From Punica granatum (Eukaryota > Streptophyta > Magnoliopsida > Myrtales > Lythraceae): a DNA stretch of 64,000 nt. Below, in pieces: positions 14,107 to 27,559 of the stretch (position 1 is the first letter of the stretch; each line of letters begins with the position of its first letter). Where the stretch lies: NCBI RefSeq assembly GCF_007655135.1, contig NC_045132.1:25972354-26036353 (forward strand). The letters run 5' to 3'. A program made the position numbers and the translations under genes. A model generated the notes under the pieces. That model was not told where the DNA came from. It searched no databases and saw only the letters and a program-made list of their open reading frames with translations.

Positions 14107-17100
14107 ATGGGGTATCTGCTGAAAGAAGCTCTGAAGACGCTATGCGGCGTTAATCAGTGGGCTTACGCTGTCTTTTGGAAGATCGGCTGCCAAAATCCCA
14201 AGTAAACAAACGTTCCTCCTCCTCCTCCTCCTCCTCCTCCTCCTCCTCCTCACTTTTTGTCGGTTTAAGGAAGTTGTTTTCTTGTTTGTTGCCGAGTAAA
14301 ATGAAGGAACATTACAGATCAGCAATAGTTGAGTCAAAGCTGTTGAAAGAGCAGCTTGCAGTTGCATCTGGCGTTGAAAGAGCTCCTGTTGTCTTGTTGG
14401 TCAATTTGGTGTTTTCGGATTCCATTTCCGGGGCATATTTTGCCTCTGATCTTTACAGAAAAGTCAGAAAACTCAACTCGAAAGTTATCGGTTTCAGACG
14501 TTTGCGGGTCAATAATCTGTGCCGGGGCGGGCAATTTCTTGGGCAGTAATATCAAATTCTGACCTTTTTTCTTGATGGCTCGTTGGAGCTGCAAATCTTA
14601 GAAAATCCATTTCAGGGTCCAAGTAATATATACTTTTTCCAAGTCTATACGAGTCTCTTTAGTTTATTTGGTGGGACAAAGAACTAGTGGATGATTTATG
14701 ATTCTTGGGTATCGTAGGATTTGTTTGCGAAGTTCATTTATTTCTCAGACAAAACATCATCTTGTCCCAGACTCGTTACTATCTTCTCATTCCAAATTTG
14801 GAAGTTTGTGGTTTGGTTTGTTCCTTTTGTCTGTGAGAATCTGAGTTAAAAAAAGTGGTATAAACCCGCACCTTATCTTATTGGACTGACCTTTCCTGGA
14901 CATAGAGTTGTATAGGTATAGATTGAGAATACATCTCCCCTCTGATTCTATTCGGGTCTTGCTTTTGTTTCGTGTAAGTGACAGTTGCCCTTCAGATGGT
15001 CCTCACTTTGGAGGGAGAATGAGTTTGCCTGCTGGCTGACCAAACTAAAATTTATAAAAGAAAAATAAATTCTGGATCCAGTAGCTATGCAAAATGCCCT
15101 TTTAATTACTCATAGCATTAAACTTCTTTGGTTCTTAAAACAAATTGTCGACTTTGTTTAAGATTAACCGGCTGGTCATATCTCCTTCCCATTGAAATTA
15201 AAGGGACGTATGTGACTTCGCAGGCTGTTAATTTGGGAAGAATGTTACTATGAGCCCTTAGTATGCCCCGTTCCTCCAGAAAATTCTGGAATCCGGAATA
15301 GTGAAACGGCCTTGGCAGAATGGGAACGATGTTTGGTGACTCCTGAAGTTCAGGCGGGGGGAAGGATTCAATTATTGATTGATCAAATGATGGTCAAGAA
15401 TCAGATTAATATCTTGGGTGAAGGGTACGTTGGACGGCTCTTCTACTACTTTACTGTTCTCTCTAGGATAGTAACTTACTCTATGAGACAATGAGTTTTT
15501 CAACTTTTTTCCTTTTCCAGAATAATTGGTCGAGCTGCATTCACGGGGAATCACCAATGGATTCTGTCAAAAAGTTTCAATGGAGATGCCCATCCTCCAG
15601 AGGTACACTAGACTTAATAATCTACAATTGTGCTTTGGACATGAAATTGGGTGATCTGTAATCCAATTATAATATGAATAGGCATTTTAGGGGCAAAAAA
15701 TCGTTGACATAAAACTGATGCCTAGCTTTTGCTTTTGTTTCTTTCAGGTGTTAAATGAGATGCATAACCAGTTTTCTGCTGGTATACAGGTAAACAAATT
15801 TCCTAGTTTGATCCTATACGATAAAAGCTTCGCGTGTCTCATTAATTGTTACTCTCTCTGCAGACAGTTGCAGTCATTCCTATATCATCCCATGGAGTTG
15901 TGCAGCTCGGTTCTTCTTTATCTGTGAGATCTCCTCTCTGAGATCATTTCTCGTGAAAAGAGCCCAAGGAAGTTTGCCTTACTTTAGCTGACAAACGAAC
16001 TTGCTAATTGTGTTTTTCAGATAACAGAAAATATGGGATTCGTGAACAATGTGAGGAGTCTGATCCTTCAACTTGGATGCATCCCAAGTGCTCTTTTGTC
16101 TGACAATTATGCTACAAAAGTCGCAGCACCTGTTTCCCTTGGAATGCCTTGTAACATTCCATCAGAGAATTGTAAACTCACTGGCCCCACAATCTCAGGC
16201 CAAGCAAGCCTGTCATCTGCTTTGGTGGGTAATGTGCATAATACCGCGAGGTCCCGGACTGCTCCAGTGTTTCAAAACTCTAATCAGCCCAATACTTGCC
16301 AGCCAAAGTTTGGTTCAGTCATAAAGACGATCCGACCTTTCCAAGACCAGTCAGGGAGCAGTTTTCTCACAATTGATGAGATCCCCCATAATTCTGATAT
16401 GTGGACCAGCGGTTTAGTTTCAACGGAGAAGCAGTCAATTGCAGATGTTATCAATCAGAACTTTCTCAGCAATGCCAGGCCCAAACTGAAAAGCAGTGAA
16501 GCTGTGAACTGCGATTTGCTTCAAGTTTCTGATGCCATGCTGAATGGTCCTTCAAGGTTAAATTCACCAGCAAACTTCTCTCCATTAAATGCAATCAACC
16601 CTGATGACAAAGATATGCATGATTCATCAAAATTGGAGGGGGTTTCCCTGTTCAACATGAAGAATCGCGTGCTCTCTAGAAGCTCCTATCATCATTCTGA
16701 AGTAGAATGTCCCAAAAATGAAGATGAGCATGTTTCGATCGGGGGGCCCCCTTCGCAGTGGTTCCAACATTTTGAGAAGCAAGATGCTGGAAGTCAGGGT
16801 ACAGTTACAAATGCAAAGTATGAAGAACCATCTTTCGAACAACATTCCTCAGGAGATGACTTGTTTGATATTTTGGGGGTAGAACTTAAGAATAAGATAC
16901 TGGGCAGTAGTTCCCATAGATTAGGAGAAACAGGCAAGGAAATTCCGATTCCAATGAATATGCAAGAAGATAGTTCTGACTTTTATGCAATGCCAGAGAG
17001 CTTGTATGAGGATAGTAGGATCTTCTCAGGATTGAGCAGTGATGATCATCTTTTAGATGCCGTGGTGTCAAGGGCCCAGTCTGTTTCAAAGCAGTGCTCA

Positions 17101-18780
17101 GATGACAATCTTTCTTGTAAGACAACATTGACTAAGATAAGCAGTTCCTCTGTTCCTACTAATTCGCCCACCTTTCGAGGGATCAATACGTCTTTTGAGC
17201 ATATTGAGAGGGAGATGTTCGGGTTTCCGAAGCCATTGGAGAAAGTAAAAACTCCTGTTTCTCCTTCTTTTAAGTCAGGGTGTAGTAAGGAAGGGCCTTG
17301 TTCGCAAGCTACTTCGCTCTACGGGTCTCAGATTAGTTCATGGGTCGAACAGAGTCACTCTGTGAAGGTTGAGAACAGTGTCTCGACTGGTTACTCCAAG
17401 AGGCCCGATGGGGTTACTAAACCAAATAGGAAGAGGTTAAAACCGGGAGAAAACCCCAGACCAAGGCCAAAGGATCGGCAAATGATACAGGACCGTGTGA
17501 AAGAGCTCCGAGAAATTGTGCCTAATGGGGCTAAAGTAATGGCTTATTCTAGTATTTTGTTCCCATTTTTTTTCAATCTAGTTCATGATAAAGATAATAA
17601 TGCCACTTTTATTGTTTAATGCGTGATACAGTGTAGCATAGATGCTCTGTTGGAAAGAACCATCAAGCATATGCTTTTCCTTCAAAGCGTCACAAAGCAT
17701 GCGGACAAGCTTAAAGAGTCAGGAGAATCCAAAGTACGGGTCTCTATCAGACATGCCATTCTGATGAACCTTAACATATGCTTGAAATGTTCGTGCTGTT
17801 GTTTACTATAATTTGGTTGCTGAAGACTGCCATATTATCTATTTATCTTTTCCGAAATATGCAGCAAAAAAATTGGTAGTAACTAGTAATTTATCAAATT
17901 GCAGCTTTAGAAATGCCTTTTTTTTTTCTTTTCTTTCTTTTTAATTATATATATATATTTTTATTTTTTAACACAAGCATAAAACTTGTCATTTTTGCTG
18001 CTGCGTGAGATGCTGGGTTGTTGTTTTTTTGGGGTGGGGGGGGGGGGGGGGGGGGGGGGGATAGATTTGCATAGCTTTTTTGCTTTCTCAAGGCAGCTTA
18101 TTGTATTTGGCCCTTCTTGGTGATTGTAGATCATCAATGAGGAAGGTGGACTGCTGTTAAAGGACAACTTTGAGGGAGGAGCAACATGGGCATTTGAAGT
18201 CGGGTCCCAGTCGATGGTCTGCCCTATCATAGTTGAGGATCTCAATCCTCCTCGCCAAATGCTAGTGGAGGTACTGCACTATTTACTTCATGATTTCTCT
18301 TAGTCCAGATAATAGCTGTCTATGTTCCTCTTTTTAGTAATGGCCAATTATTCTTACAGATGCTTTGTGAAGATCGAGGTTTATTTCTCGAAATAGCTGA
18401 CATGATCCGAGGGCTAGGATTGACCATCCTGAAGGGTGTGATGGAAGCCCGCAATCACAAGATCTGGGCCCGATTCGCTGTGGAGGTAAAATTCCTCAAT
18501 ACTTACCAATAAAATCTCCGAATTAATATCCATTATCCACAAGAAAAGAAAGAAAAGAAGGGTGGTAAAAAAAAAAAAAGGCTGGTGCTTCTTTGTTTTG
18601 AAATTGTGAATTTTGAAATGCTTTTTGCAGGCTAACAGAGATGTTACAAGGATGGAGATATTTATGTCGCTTGTTCGTCTTCTGGACCAGACTGCAAAGG
18701 GCAGCGAGACCAACTCAATGGGCCCTCTCCACCCTTTCCCGCAGCCTGTCTCTATCCCCACCACCTGTGGACCCCAGTAG
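14107..18780 (+). CDS. LHW-like: LONESOME HIGHWAY-like bHLH transcription factor, ten exons
   Basis: Nuclear transcription factor. In Arabidopsis, LHW-clade bHLH proteins pair with TMO5-type bHLHs to drive vascular cell division. Exons: 14107-14201, 15224-15424, 15521-15602, 15748-15789, 15864-15923, 16021-17535, 17632-17733, 18130-18270, 18360-18485, 18631-18780. All junctions are GT-AG and the frame stays open, giving 837 aa. The N-terminus MGYLLKEALKTLCGVNQWAY begins the bHLH-MYC_N-like domain (to about residue 160), with GRAAFTGNHQWIL and QLGCIPSALLS further on. The long sixth exon encodes a low-complexity linker. The atypical bHLH lies at about 635-695 (PRPKDRQMIQDRVKELREIV, then LLERTIKHMLFLQSV). 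A C-terminal ACT-like region follows (RGLGLTILKGVMEARNHKIW). The length fits the longer LHL/EMB1444 branch better than LHW itself. The leader holds three uORFs, intron 1 a TCC repeat, and intron 7 a poly-G tract near 18,036-18,060. Confidence 0.93.
14212..14250 (+). repeat. (TCC)n microsatellite in intron 1 of the LHW-like gene
   Basis: About twelve CCT/TCC units lie eleven bases after the exon 1 donor site. It is a likely length-polymorphic marker. Confidence 0.9.
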
Positions 18781-19180
18781 CTTGTTGTGCACCCAACCGA
18801 CCGAACCCGCTAAGTCTTGGGACATGTTGAGAGCGAGCAGGAGCCCTGTGTTTTCGCTTGCCGTGACCAACATGGACCGACTCTTGAGCTCAATCCCGCG
18901 CCCTTCGAACTTCGATTGATGTTTGGTCTCCCGCAGTAGTTTAGATGTGAGAGACTTTGCCTTTAGAGGGTGTGTGCTTTTTCACTTTACTTCCCTTCAA
19001 CCATTCAGAACATTTTCTGTCAATTGTAAATCCTTTTGGTGTGGGCGAATTTGTGTTGTGTTCGGGTTGTGGATGCCAAGTTGTGTCAATGGTATTGTAG
19101 GGTTGAATTCGTCGCGTGCTGCCATCAGTGAATGCTTTTATTCCCGTCCTAAAATAGAGCATTGAGCTGATTGTGTTGAC

Positions 19181-19385
19181 ACAACAAATGTTGAAATCCC
19201 AAAAGATTTGGCTTAGTGGTTAAGGTACGCCTAAATTTGTATCAGATCCCGAGTTCGAATTCCCGGAGCGCGTTTAGCGTGATTACACGCTCCGTGCGCT
19301 GCAGGGGGTTCATGGAGCCTCGAGGATTAGTCGGGCGAAGCCTGAACACTCCGGGTGAGAAAAAAAAAATACAACAAATGTTGAA
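19181..19385 (+). mobile_element. SINE with perfect 15-bp target-site duplication
   Basis: A tRNA-derived SINE body occupies about 19,196-19,370. An A-box-like TGGCTTAGTGGTTAAGG is followed by a B-box-like GAGTTCGAATTCC, and the element ends in an A-rich tail. The 15-bp sequence ACAACAAATGTTGAA flanks it on both sides (19,181-19,195 and 19,371-19,385). The perfect duplication suggests a fairly recent insertion. It lies about 400 bases past the LHW-like stop codon. A related, older copy lies at 50,985-51,191. Confidence 0.9.
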
Positions 19386-21590
19386 GAGTGATTACATAAA
19401 ATGAATAAGAACTGATCACAGTTAAAAATTCGGATCTTGTGTGGAATTAGAGCAGTTTTTGCATGGAAATTGTGACTCGAAGTTGGGCCGAAGGAACCGA
19501 ATAAACAGCGGAAATTTAATTTCAGATGGAGAACATATTCATATCCTTCTCATGTCATGGATGGACCGTCTATTCTTTTAATTCTTTTTCCTTTTGTGAG
19601 AATCACTTTTTTTTTTTTTGTAAGATCACGTGGTGTCTTCAGTTTATTATTATGAGGATTTGTCAGTCCTACAACAGTCTTCAATTTATTATTTTAAGGA
19701 TCTAGTCACAAGGTGTTCCAGTGAGTCTCAAATTTCGATATGCATAACACTGGACTAATGTTGAGATATTAATTTATTGTTGAGTCACATTTTCGTCAAA
19801 TTATTGGGTCACATTTTTGTGATTTCAAGAATTTCGTTCATCGGTCTCCAATGAATGAAAAGGAAAGAATCCTGACATGGAACTTAATTGCAGGACTTTG
19901 ATTCTGATTTTGGACCATCAGCCTGAACTATGTTGATCGATATGGAAACACACGGCTCATAGCAAAGAAAGAAGTGCATCTTTTTTTTTTTCTTTTTTTT
20001 GGGTAAGAGAAGTGCATCTTTTTTATTCTCTCTTTTCGGTAGGATAGCATGCATCTGCCCGATACACCAACAGGAAAAAAGATCGAAGAGAGAAATTTCC
20101 GAAACATGCTCGACTTAGAGCAAATCCGCGAACAAAGCGCATCCGAAACATTAAATCACTACATACCCTAGCTTTACTTGCTATTATGATGATTGATTTG
20201 ATTTGATTTCTTATAAGGTTTGTTAATTAATAAATCCGTGGCATTTGATGCCTTGTGCAAATTCTTTTGTTCTCCAAGCCCCCTTTTGCACACAAATAGA
20301 TGATACATTTGTTCTTGGAGGAGAAAGGAGAGCTTCCTTCTGGCTTTATATGTATGTATGTATGTATGTATATCTTCATAAAGAAATTCTTATAGATATC
20401 TATATATATATATACACATATATATAATAATATAATATTCCTCGCGATCGCGACCATGAAGGAATATATCGATTTACGGTAATAAGGGAGATACATAAGC
20501 CTAGTACAAAGAAAGAAAATTAAATTAAATGAAGGAATATAAAAATCTCACATGTGATAATCGAATTCAGGACCTCTTGGTTTTGGATCGTGTCTTGTGT
20601 CATTACATCAAAACCCCTTTCTCAAGGCACTAATTGATTTAATTAGCACGTTTCTTAGGCAGGAGCATGTGCCTTATATATATATCTTGGAAGAAATTTA
20701 ATGGCTCTTCGTGATCAGGAAAACATGAAGCATATTCCCTTTCATCAGACTGAATTTAGAGTCATTTTGGACAGTAGATAGTATATGAAGGTCGTTATCG
20801 CTCAACCGCCATTGATGGCACAGCTTCTATCTATGGATGATGAATGTCAACATGTTGCAGTAGCGGTAAAGGCGACCTGATCAAGACCGATGGTGCCGCA
20901 CTAGCTATCATGGATCTCAAAAGTACTGCACCATTGAGTTCAAAGGTCCGCCATATATCCGCACGCATGCAGTTGTCGAATGCCCTGCCCGTTAATTAAC
21001 AATGAACTGCTCATGAACTCACCCAACCATATATAACATTTACACACGCATGCAATCTCCGAGTTTCTAATCCAAAACTGGTTGGTATCACATCTCACGA
21101 CTCCTCGAGACCCTATAGTGACCTAAAGTCACATGACAGAAAGATCATCCCACATGATGCAGTCTAGGGTAAGATAAAACACTTTATACAAAGTCTAATA
21201 TCCATGAGATTTTTTTTTGCAGTAAAATGGAAAAATTCCAGAATCCACTTGAGAGACATATTTCCCGATTCTTCCTAAATTGTATGTTTGTGGGATGCTG
21301 TCAAAATGTCAATGGCATACAGAAACCAGCCAACAAGAATTAATTTCAGCCAAATAAAATGTGTTAATTAATCAATAAAGTGAAAAACCATCTCACTCCA
21401 CTTTACAGAACTTTCATTGTACTTGCTTCGTACAAACTTACGAGCCCACCAAATTGTGCTAAGCTAATTTACATTTACAATAAAATAAAACAAAATAACA
21501 AATGGACAAAATAATTACCTTTTGTTGTCGCCACCTTTTTCTTTATGTTGTGTCCACCACCCAATATGTAGCTGTGTTGTGCATCTCAGC
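19386..21590. other. Intergenic spacer between LHW-like and ALMT genes
   Basis: No gene is supported. There are T-rich tracts near 19,607 and 19,981 and a TATG repeat near 20,350-20,369. Bases 20,530-20,650 read like the reverse of a SINE B box (aatcgaattcaggacc), but no tail or target-site duplication was found. Confidence 0.5.
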
Positions 21591-21593
21591 TTC

Positions 21594-21602
21594 CTATAAA
21601 TA
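21594..21602 (+). promoter_or_regulatory. TATA box of the ALMT gene
   Basis: CTATAAATA lies about 100 bases before the ALMT start codon, with CCAAT about 33 bases further upstream. The spacing suits a short plant 5' leader. Confidence 0.65.
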
Positions 21603-21700
21603 AGAGGAGCTATAGATCACCTCACCCAACCAGCCATCTGATCTCTTCATCATATTTCTCCTAACGTCTAACCAGTAGTGCTCTTCCACAACCATATACC

Positions 21701-23749
21701 ATGGACATGGAAATGGCCAGGCAGTCGAAAACCGGACTTATGGGCCGCATGTGGCTGCGGTTGAACCTAGTGATAGAGAATTGTTGGGCCAGATTGGCTG
21801 CGGCGGCTTGGAGTGTTGTCAAAGTTGGGAAGGAAGACCCAAGAAGGGCCATTCATTCCTTGAAAGTGGGACTAGCCCTCACTTTGGTCTCCCTGATTTA
21901 CTACTACCACCCTTTGTATACTAACTTTGGGGCCACCGCGATGTGGGCTGTGATGACTGTCGTCGTCGTCTTTGAGTTCTCTGTAGGTGCGTGAGAAGAC
22001 TAATGGCAATGCATCACGACTTGACTGTCGTATTCGTGCGTTCTTCGAATTCATCTCTTGTTTTCTGCCTGTAAGACAATCGTTGTTGCATTTTTCAGGG
22101 GCTACTCTTAGCAAAGGGGTGAACAGGGGATTAGCAACACTCCTAGCTGGTGCCCTGGGTGTCGGGGCGCATCACTTGGCTTGTCGATCAGGCAAGACTG
22201 GCGAGCCTATACTCCTCGGGTTCTTCGTCTTCCTACAAGGTAACTCAACTCACAGGTTCTTTATAGCCCTCCAAGTGAAGTGAAATGCTTTCATTTTCAT
22301 CAGCACTAACAAGTGTGCATAAAATTTTCATTTGTATTAAATAGCCACGACATCGACGTTCATGAGGTTCTTCCCCAGAATCAAGGCAAGATATGACTAC
22401 GGGATGCTGATATTCATACTGACCTTCTCACTCGTGTCCGTGTCTGGTTTTCGGGACGATGAGATACTAGAGCTGGCTCAAAGGAGGCTCACTACAATCT
22501 TCATTGGCGGAGCTGCTTGTGTGATAGTCTCAATTTTTGTGTACCCAGTGTGGGCCGGGCAGGATCTTCATAATCTAATTGCCCTCAACTTAGAGAAACT
22601 TGGGAACTTCCTGGAAGGTGCATATCAATGCATGCATATTACATACACTACATTGTACGCAGAACAACGATAGAGTCAATAATGATCGGTTATCAAATAA
22701 TCCTCTTCGAATATATGAATAATCTACTGACCTTAAGCTGCAAAAAACTGATAGGATTTGGAGATGAGTTTTTCAAACCACCAATGGATATTGATGCCGA
22801 GACCACAGAAAACAAATCTCTTCGAGGATACAAGAGCATTCTCAGCTCTAAAAGTACCGAAGAGTCCTTGGTATGTGTACAGTTCCTCATTCCCTCTAAT
22901 CTCAACTCACATTTGATCGATCATCGAAAATATCAGAGCTGTTTTCTGTTGATTGGCAGGCAAACTTTGCAAGATGGGAACCTGGTCATGGGAGATTCCG
23001 CTTCCGCCACCCCTGGAAACAATACCTCAAGCTAGGAGCACTAACACGAGAATACGCATATCGAATCGAAGCTCTCGATGGCTACCTCAACAGGAATATC
23101 CAAGTAAGCATACTCTTCATGCCTGTTGCCTATATACAAATATAATGTGATCAATACTACTATGCAAATTATTAGTTTCTCAAACTCTTAAGCAACTATT
23201 ATATATCTTCAGGTGCCGGCACAAGTTCGGGAACAGATCGAGGAAATATGCCGAGATTTGAGCTCTGAAGCTGCTGAAGGCCTAAAGGAACTATCACTTG
23301 TGGTTAGGACGATGACCCGAGGGGCAGATAATATTGGTTCCCGCTTGGAAAATTGCCGGAATGCTGTTAAGGACCTCAAGGCTTTGCTGAAGACAAGCCT
23401 GTGGAAGGACACGGATCTTCTTGCAGTAATCCCAGTCCTCACTGTTTCATCCCTTCTTATCGATGTCGTGAAATGCACGGAGAAGATTGCCGAGGCTGTC
23501 CACGAGCTCTCATCCTTGGCAAAATTCAAAGAAACAGATGCTTCAGTCTCGCCGGAAAAACCATTGTCCCACGTTGGAGATAAATGTGAAGCATCAAAGC
23601 CCGCTGTCGTCCCCACGGTTGAAAATCAGTGTCCCCGTGTTGTCTTGACAGTCCATGAGGTGGTGCCGGAAAACGGGAGGCTTCCAGCTGCTCCAGCCCC
23701 AGCACCGACTTCAGCACCGACACCAACGCTGGCACCATTGAATAGCTAA
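21701..23749 (+). CDS. ALMT: Aluminium-activated malate transporter family anion channel, six exons
   Basis: Membrane anion channel of the ALMT family, which moves malate and other anions across the plasma or vacuolar membrane. Exons: 21701-21986, 22099-22239, 22345-22617, 22755-22870, 22960-23103, 23213-23749. The joined frame is open and gives 498 aa, normal for the family. The N-terminal half has about six membrane segments ([91 protein letters not shown]). The family signature WEPGHG lies at about residues 278-283, just before FRFRHPW. The C-terminal half is cytosolic and helical and ends in a proline/alanine-rich tail. The gene looks intact and resembles the ALMT2/7/8/10-type branch more than guard-cell ALMT12, from memory. 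A decayed second copy lies 5-8 kb downstream on the same strand, so the pair arose by tandem duplication. Confidence 0.93.
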
Positions 23750-23847
23750 ACATATTACAAACTTATGGCTATATAATATTTGTAGTGATAACATCACATC
23801 TACGTATAGTACGTCTGCCAAACGATGAGATAGTACCAAAGCTGACA

Positions 23848-24265
23848 TATTTTAAAGTGTCGTTATCTCAAAAAATCCCAAAGTTTGTAAGAATTATTTG
23901 TTCTATCAATTTTTTGCGATTTGGCCCGTAAATTCACGTAGTTTTCTGTTGTTACTCTATCTACCAATTCGTCATTTGATCCGTCAAAAGCGCTGACGTA
24001 GACAGTAACGGTACGAGTGAGAAAGGAGGGCAAAATGGTGAATTCATCCAGGCAGTGTTTGAGCTGAAAGCCACGTAGGCTTCCGTTTGCCACACATGCA
24101 ACGTTACTGTCCACGCCAGCGCTTTTGATGGACCAAATGACGAATTGGTAGACGGAGTAATAACAAAAAATTACGTTAATTTACTGTACAAATCGCAAAA
24201 AAATTGATAGAACAAATAATTCTTACAAACTTTATGATTTTTTGGGACGATAACCCTATTTTAAA
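23848..24265. mobile_element. Mutator-like MITE with long inverted arms and 9-bp TSD
   Basis: A 400-bp element (23,857-24,256) has inverted arms of roughly 180-190 bp. The left arm block AAGAATTATTTGTTCTATCA recurs reversed on the right. The 9-bp sequence TATTTTAAA flanks it at 23,848-23,856 and 24,257-24,265. Long arms plus a 9-bp duplication are typical of Mutator-type non-autonomous elements. It sits about 100 bases past the ALMT stop and may supply the 3' UTR or a hairpin. Confidence 0.9.
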
Positions 24266-27200
24266 CAGTATATCGAGTTAAAATGTCAGGATTTATATAT
24301 AACAATAAGGCGAATGGTACTATAGGTATCGTGACCAAAAGATTGATTAATTTATCCGGTTCGTGCTCGCTTGTATCTTTTCTCAAGAAAGAGGTCTTGT
24401 GTCATTTTCATGGGTTATTTAGAAATTGACAAACTTCAGAAACAAATCAATGGTTGACAGTTGAAAGTTATGGTGGGCCAATTCATCGTCATGAAGAATA
24501 ATATCCTGTGATTTGTATATGCATCGACTGTCACCATCATTATCAATTAGAGCAGCCCAACACATATATTTCCTGGTCTGAACTTTGCCGGAATTAGAAC
24601 TATACGAGATAGAACATCACATGTTCAATTATTCTCTAAGGACAGGAACAAACACACCCACATACACAAACATAGATATGCCTATATGTTTATATTGTAT
24701 ACCGATCAAGCACTTGAAATGGGAACTTGCTGTCCGTAATATGGTTTGATCTCTCAGCAGTCGAGCGAAGAAACATTTAATCCGAAATAACCCGATTAGG
24801 TTACCCTCAAGGGTAGGGGAAGGAATCCTGAATTTGCTATGGTTTTGAGTAACTTTTTAGGTTAGCAGTCGTATCTTACCAATATCTCATCCCAACACAA
24901 GCTTAATCCATTTCGACTTGCTCCCGACTTGCTCCATCAAGATTTTCTGATCAACAGCCTGAATAATGAACTTCAGTTTTCTTTTTCAATTTGATTATTT
25001 ATAATGACTTTCGTTCGTTATTAATTAGTTTATACTTGTTGATAGAAAATAATTCAACTTGGACTGAAGAATTTGAAGAACTCGTGAAAGAATATTCTGA
25101 AGAATAATAATTTACAGCCGTCCGTCCAGCAGCCTTAACCACTTGGGACCAATGAGAACAAAGTTGACTCCCAAGATTATTTAGAACGTGCGGATTTCTG
25201 AATTTCAACGAATTACCCACTTTGAAATTTTTTTATTAATATCATAATAATTCAATAAATTTAGATTTAAACTAGAACAATCACATAAAACTCTATAAAA
25301 AGATTATAAGCTTCCTAATTTAATTAAATTTCTTTTACTAATTTACGGCATCATTCAGGATTCAAGATCATTCGATAACTTTTCCCAAAAATAGGAACAT
25401 GTGTGTGAGAAAGTTAAAAAAAAAAAGAGATTAATTATGAGGTGGTGAGGTCTGAGTTGGTTGCCACTAGAATTGATTGCCTGATATATATTGTGTGCTT
25501 TGATGAGAAGAAGAGTGGAGAAATGAGCAGCCGCTTTTCTATGATTTCCCCGAGTGCTTATAACCCTTTTCTTGAGCACTTATCATAGTTAGTTGTCCAA
25601 CCTACACACATATACTTTCCTAGGTTTTGACTTTAAAAAAAAAAATTCTTAAGAAGAAATTACGAGATTATCTTTAATTTATTCGAACACAAGCCCGATT
25701 CTGGATGTAAAACCAAATCTCAACCTATACAAACCTTTTAAGGATAATGAAGCTCGATATTGATACTGGTAAAATTCGCGCACCACACAGTGATTGTGTA
25801 TATTAACCTCTCTAATTTGCTTATTTTATGAAATCGTTATAATTCTTTTTTTCCGGAATTTCTAGCCTCGAACTAAAGAGACAACTTTTGTGCTCTAATG
25901 TCTTTTACGCAAAGTCTCAAATACGCACAAATAGTTAATGCACAGAAGTCAAGATTTGTTTATTTTAGTGCATTGGATTTTAATTGCTTTTCTTTTCCTT
26001 AGTGCTTTGAAGCTTGACAACCTAGTTTCGCCAACTCCTCTTGATTTGTGTGTGTTTCGATGATTCCATCTCCATCAAATCTTCATTAATTTATACCATC
26101 TCACATGCAATATCGATATACAATTCACGTCTCTCCTCGTGCCACGGTTGTAGAGTTATTCGGTACTTAATTTTATACTATGTATATATTTCGGTATAAA
26201 CAAATACAGATATGTAAGGGTTGAGGTTGACATCACCTCTTATTTTCCTGTCCACTCGTATGTTGTGATGTGAACTATAAAGTAGTGATTAGGGCACCAT
26301 AATATGTGTGTATATATATGGTCACTAAAAGTAATAAAAGTTGAGAAAAGTTAGGTCTTCTGTCCTTTTGTACGGACCTTGTTGCTTTAATAAGCCCATG
26401 AGATTAGAAAAAGTAATATATAAATGGGTTTTGTCATCAACAGGTATTATGACCGACGAAAAATTTCTGATTTGGATAATAAATAATTAATTAGTAGACC
26501 ATTGATCACATGGCCATAGGGGTTAGTGGGCTGCATGTCGAAGGAGAAATGGAGACTTGTGGAAATTAATAATTTATTTTTATAAGTGCGAAAAGAGCAG
26601 GGAAGAACGATCGTATTTGAACTTTCTAATTATGACTGATGACTTCATTTGACGATGAGAATTTTTTTTAAAAGTTATTTTTCTGTGAATAAATGAGTAA
26701 AAAAAATATAAGGATGGAGTATACAGGTTTTAAATGCTGTCCTATTAATGATAGATGACCTAATCCGTATTATTATTATTATTATTATTAGGGTAAAATA
26801 ATTTTTATTTTTCTGAAATTAGGTATTGATAGCTTCGAATGTTGCATTAATCTGAACATCTGGAAAAATCATTTAAAAAAAAAAGTTGTTTCAATGGAGA
26901 AATTCAAAAGGAAGAAAATAACCCCCAGTTTGTTTATCTTAATAAACAAATAAATCTTCATTCATATGGAAACTGGGCCTTTTATCGGGAACTTAAGGAC
27001 TGGGCCTACAAGCTGCTAAATCTAATTAATACGTAGGGTTAGTTCTCCAATATGGTTTTAAATCTGCCATAACTGCAGATCCTCCTCCATCCACGTTTCG
27101 CGCATCAAAGCTTCACAAAATTGCGGAAATTTTTTGATGTAATTACATAAGTTCCATCACAGAGATGTCAATCGATACGCCACATCACTATTGTTTCGAA

Positions 27201-27559
27201 AATACTACGAGTGGAGGATCAATCATTTAAGTGGACTTGACCAGCTAGGATTAGTTAGGCTACGAATGGGAAGAGTGACAGCAATGAATACATAGACCAG
27301 CAATAAACAAGGTGAATTTCAATCATCTTATGCGTGTGATAATATCATCTGATGATCGAGATTCATCTAGCCTAAGAAAATGTGTGAATCGGGAAACTAC
27401 CACACCGTTCTCTGCCCCATATTATATAAGCCGCATTCCCTCACAACTATAGAAGTTGTGCTCTGGTCGATTTCCCCTAGTCCCCCTTGTCACCTGTATA
27501 TAAGCGGGTGAGGTTTCCACAAGAAACGAACCGAAAATGGGAGCACGGAATGGTGAGTA
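24266..27559. other. Intergenic spacer
   Basis: No gene recognised. ORFs are short and AT-rich. A TTA microsatellite lies near 26,769-26,791. The interval separates the intact ALMT gene from the TRIM array next to the ALMT pseudogene. Confidence 0.5.
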
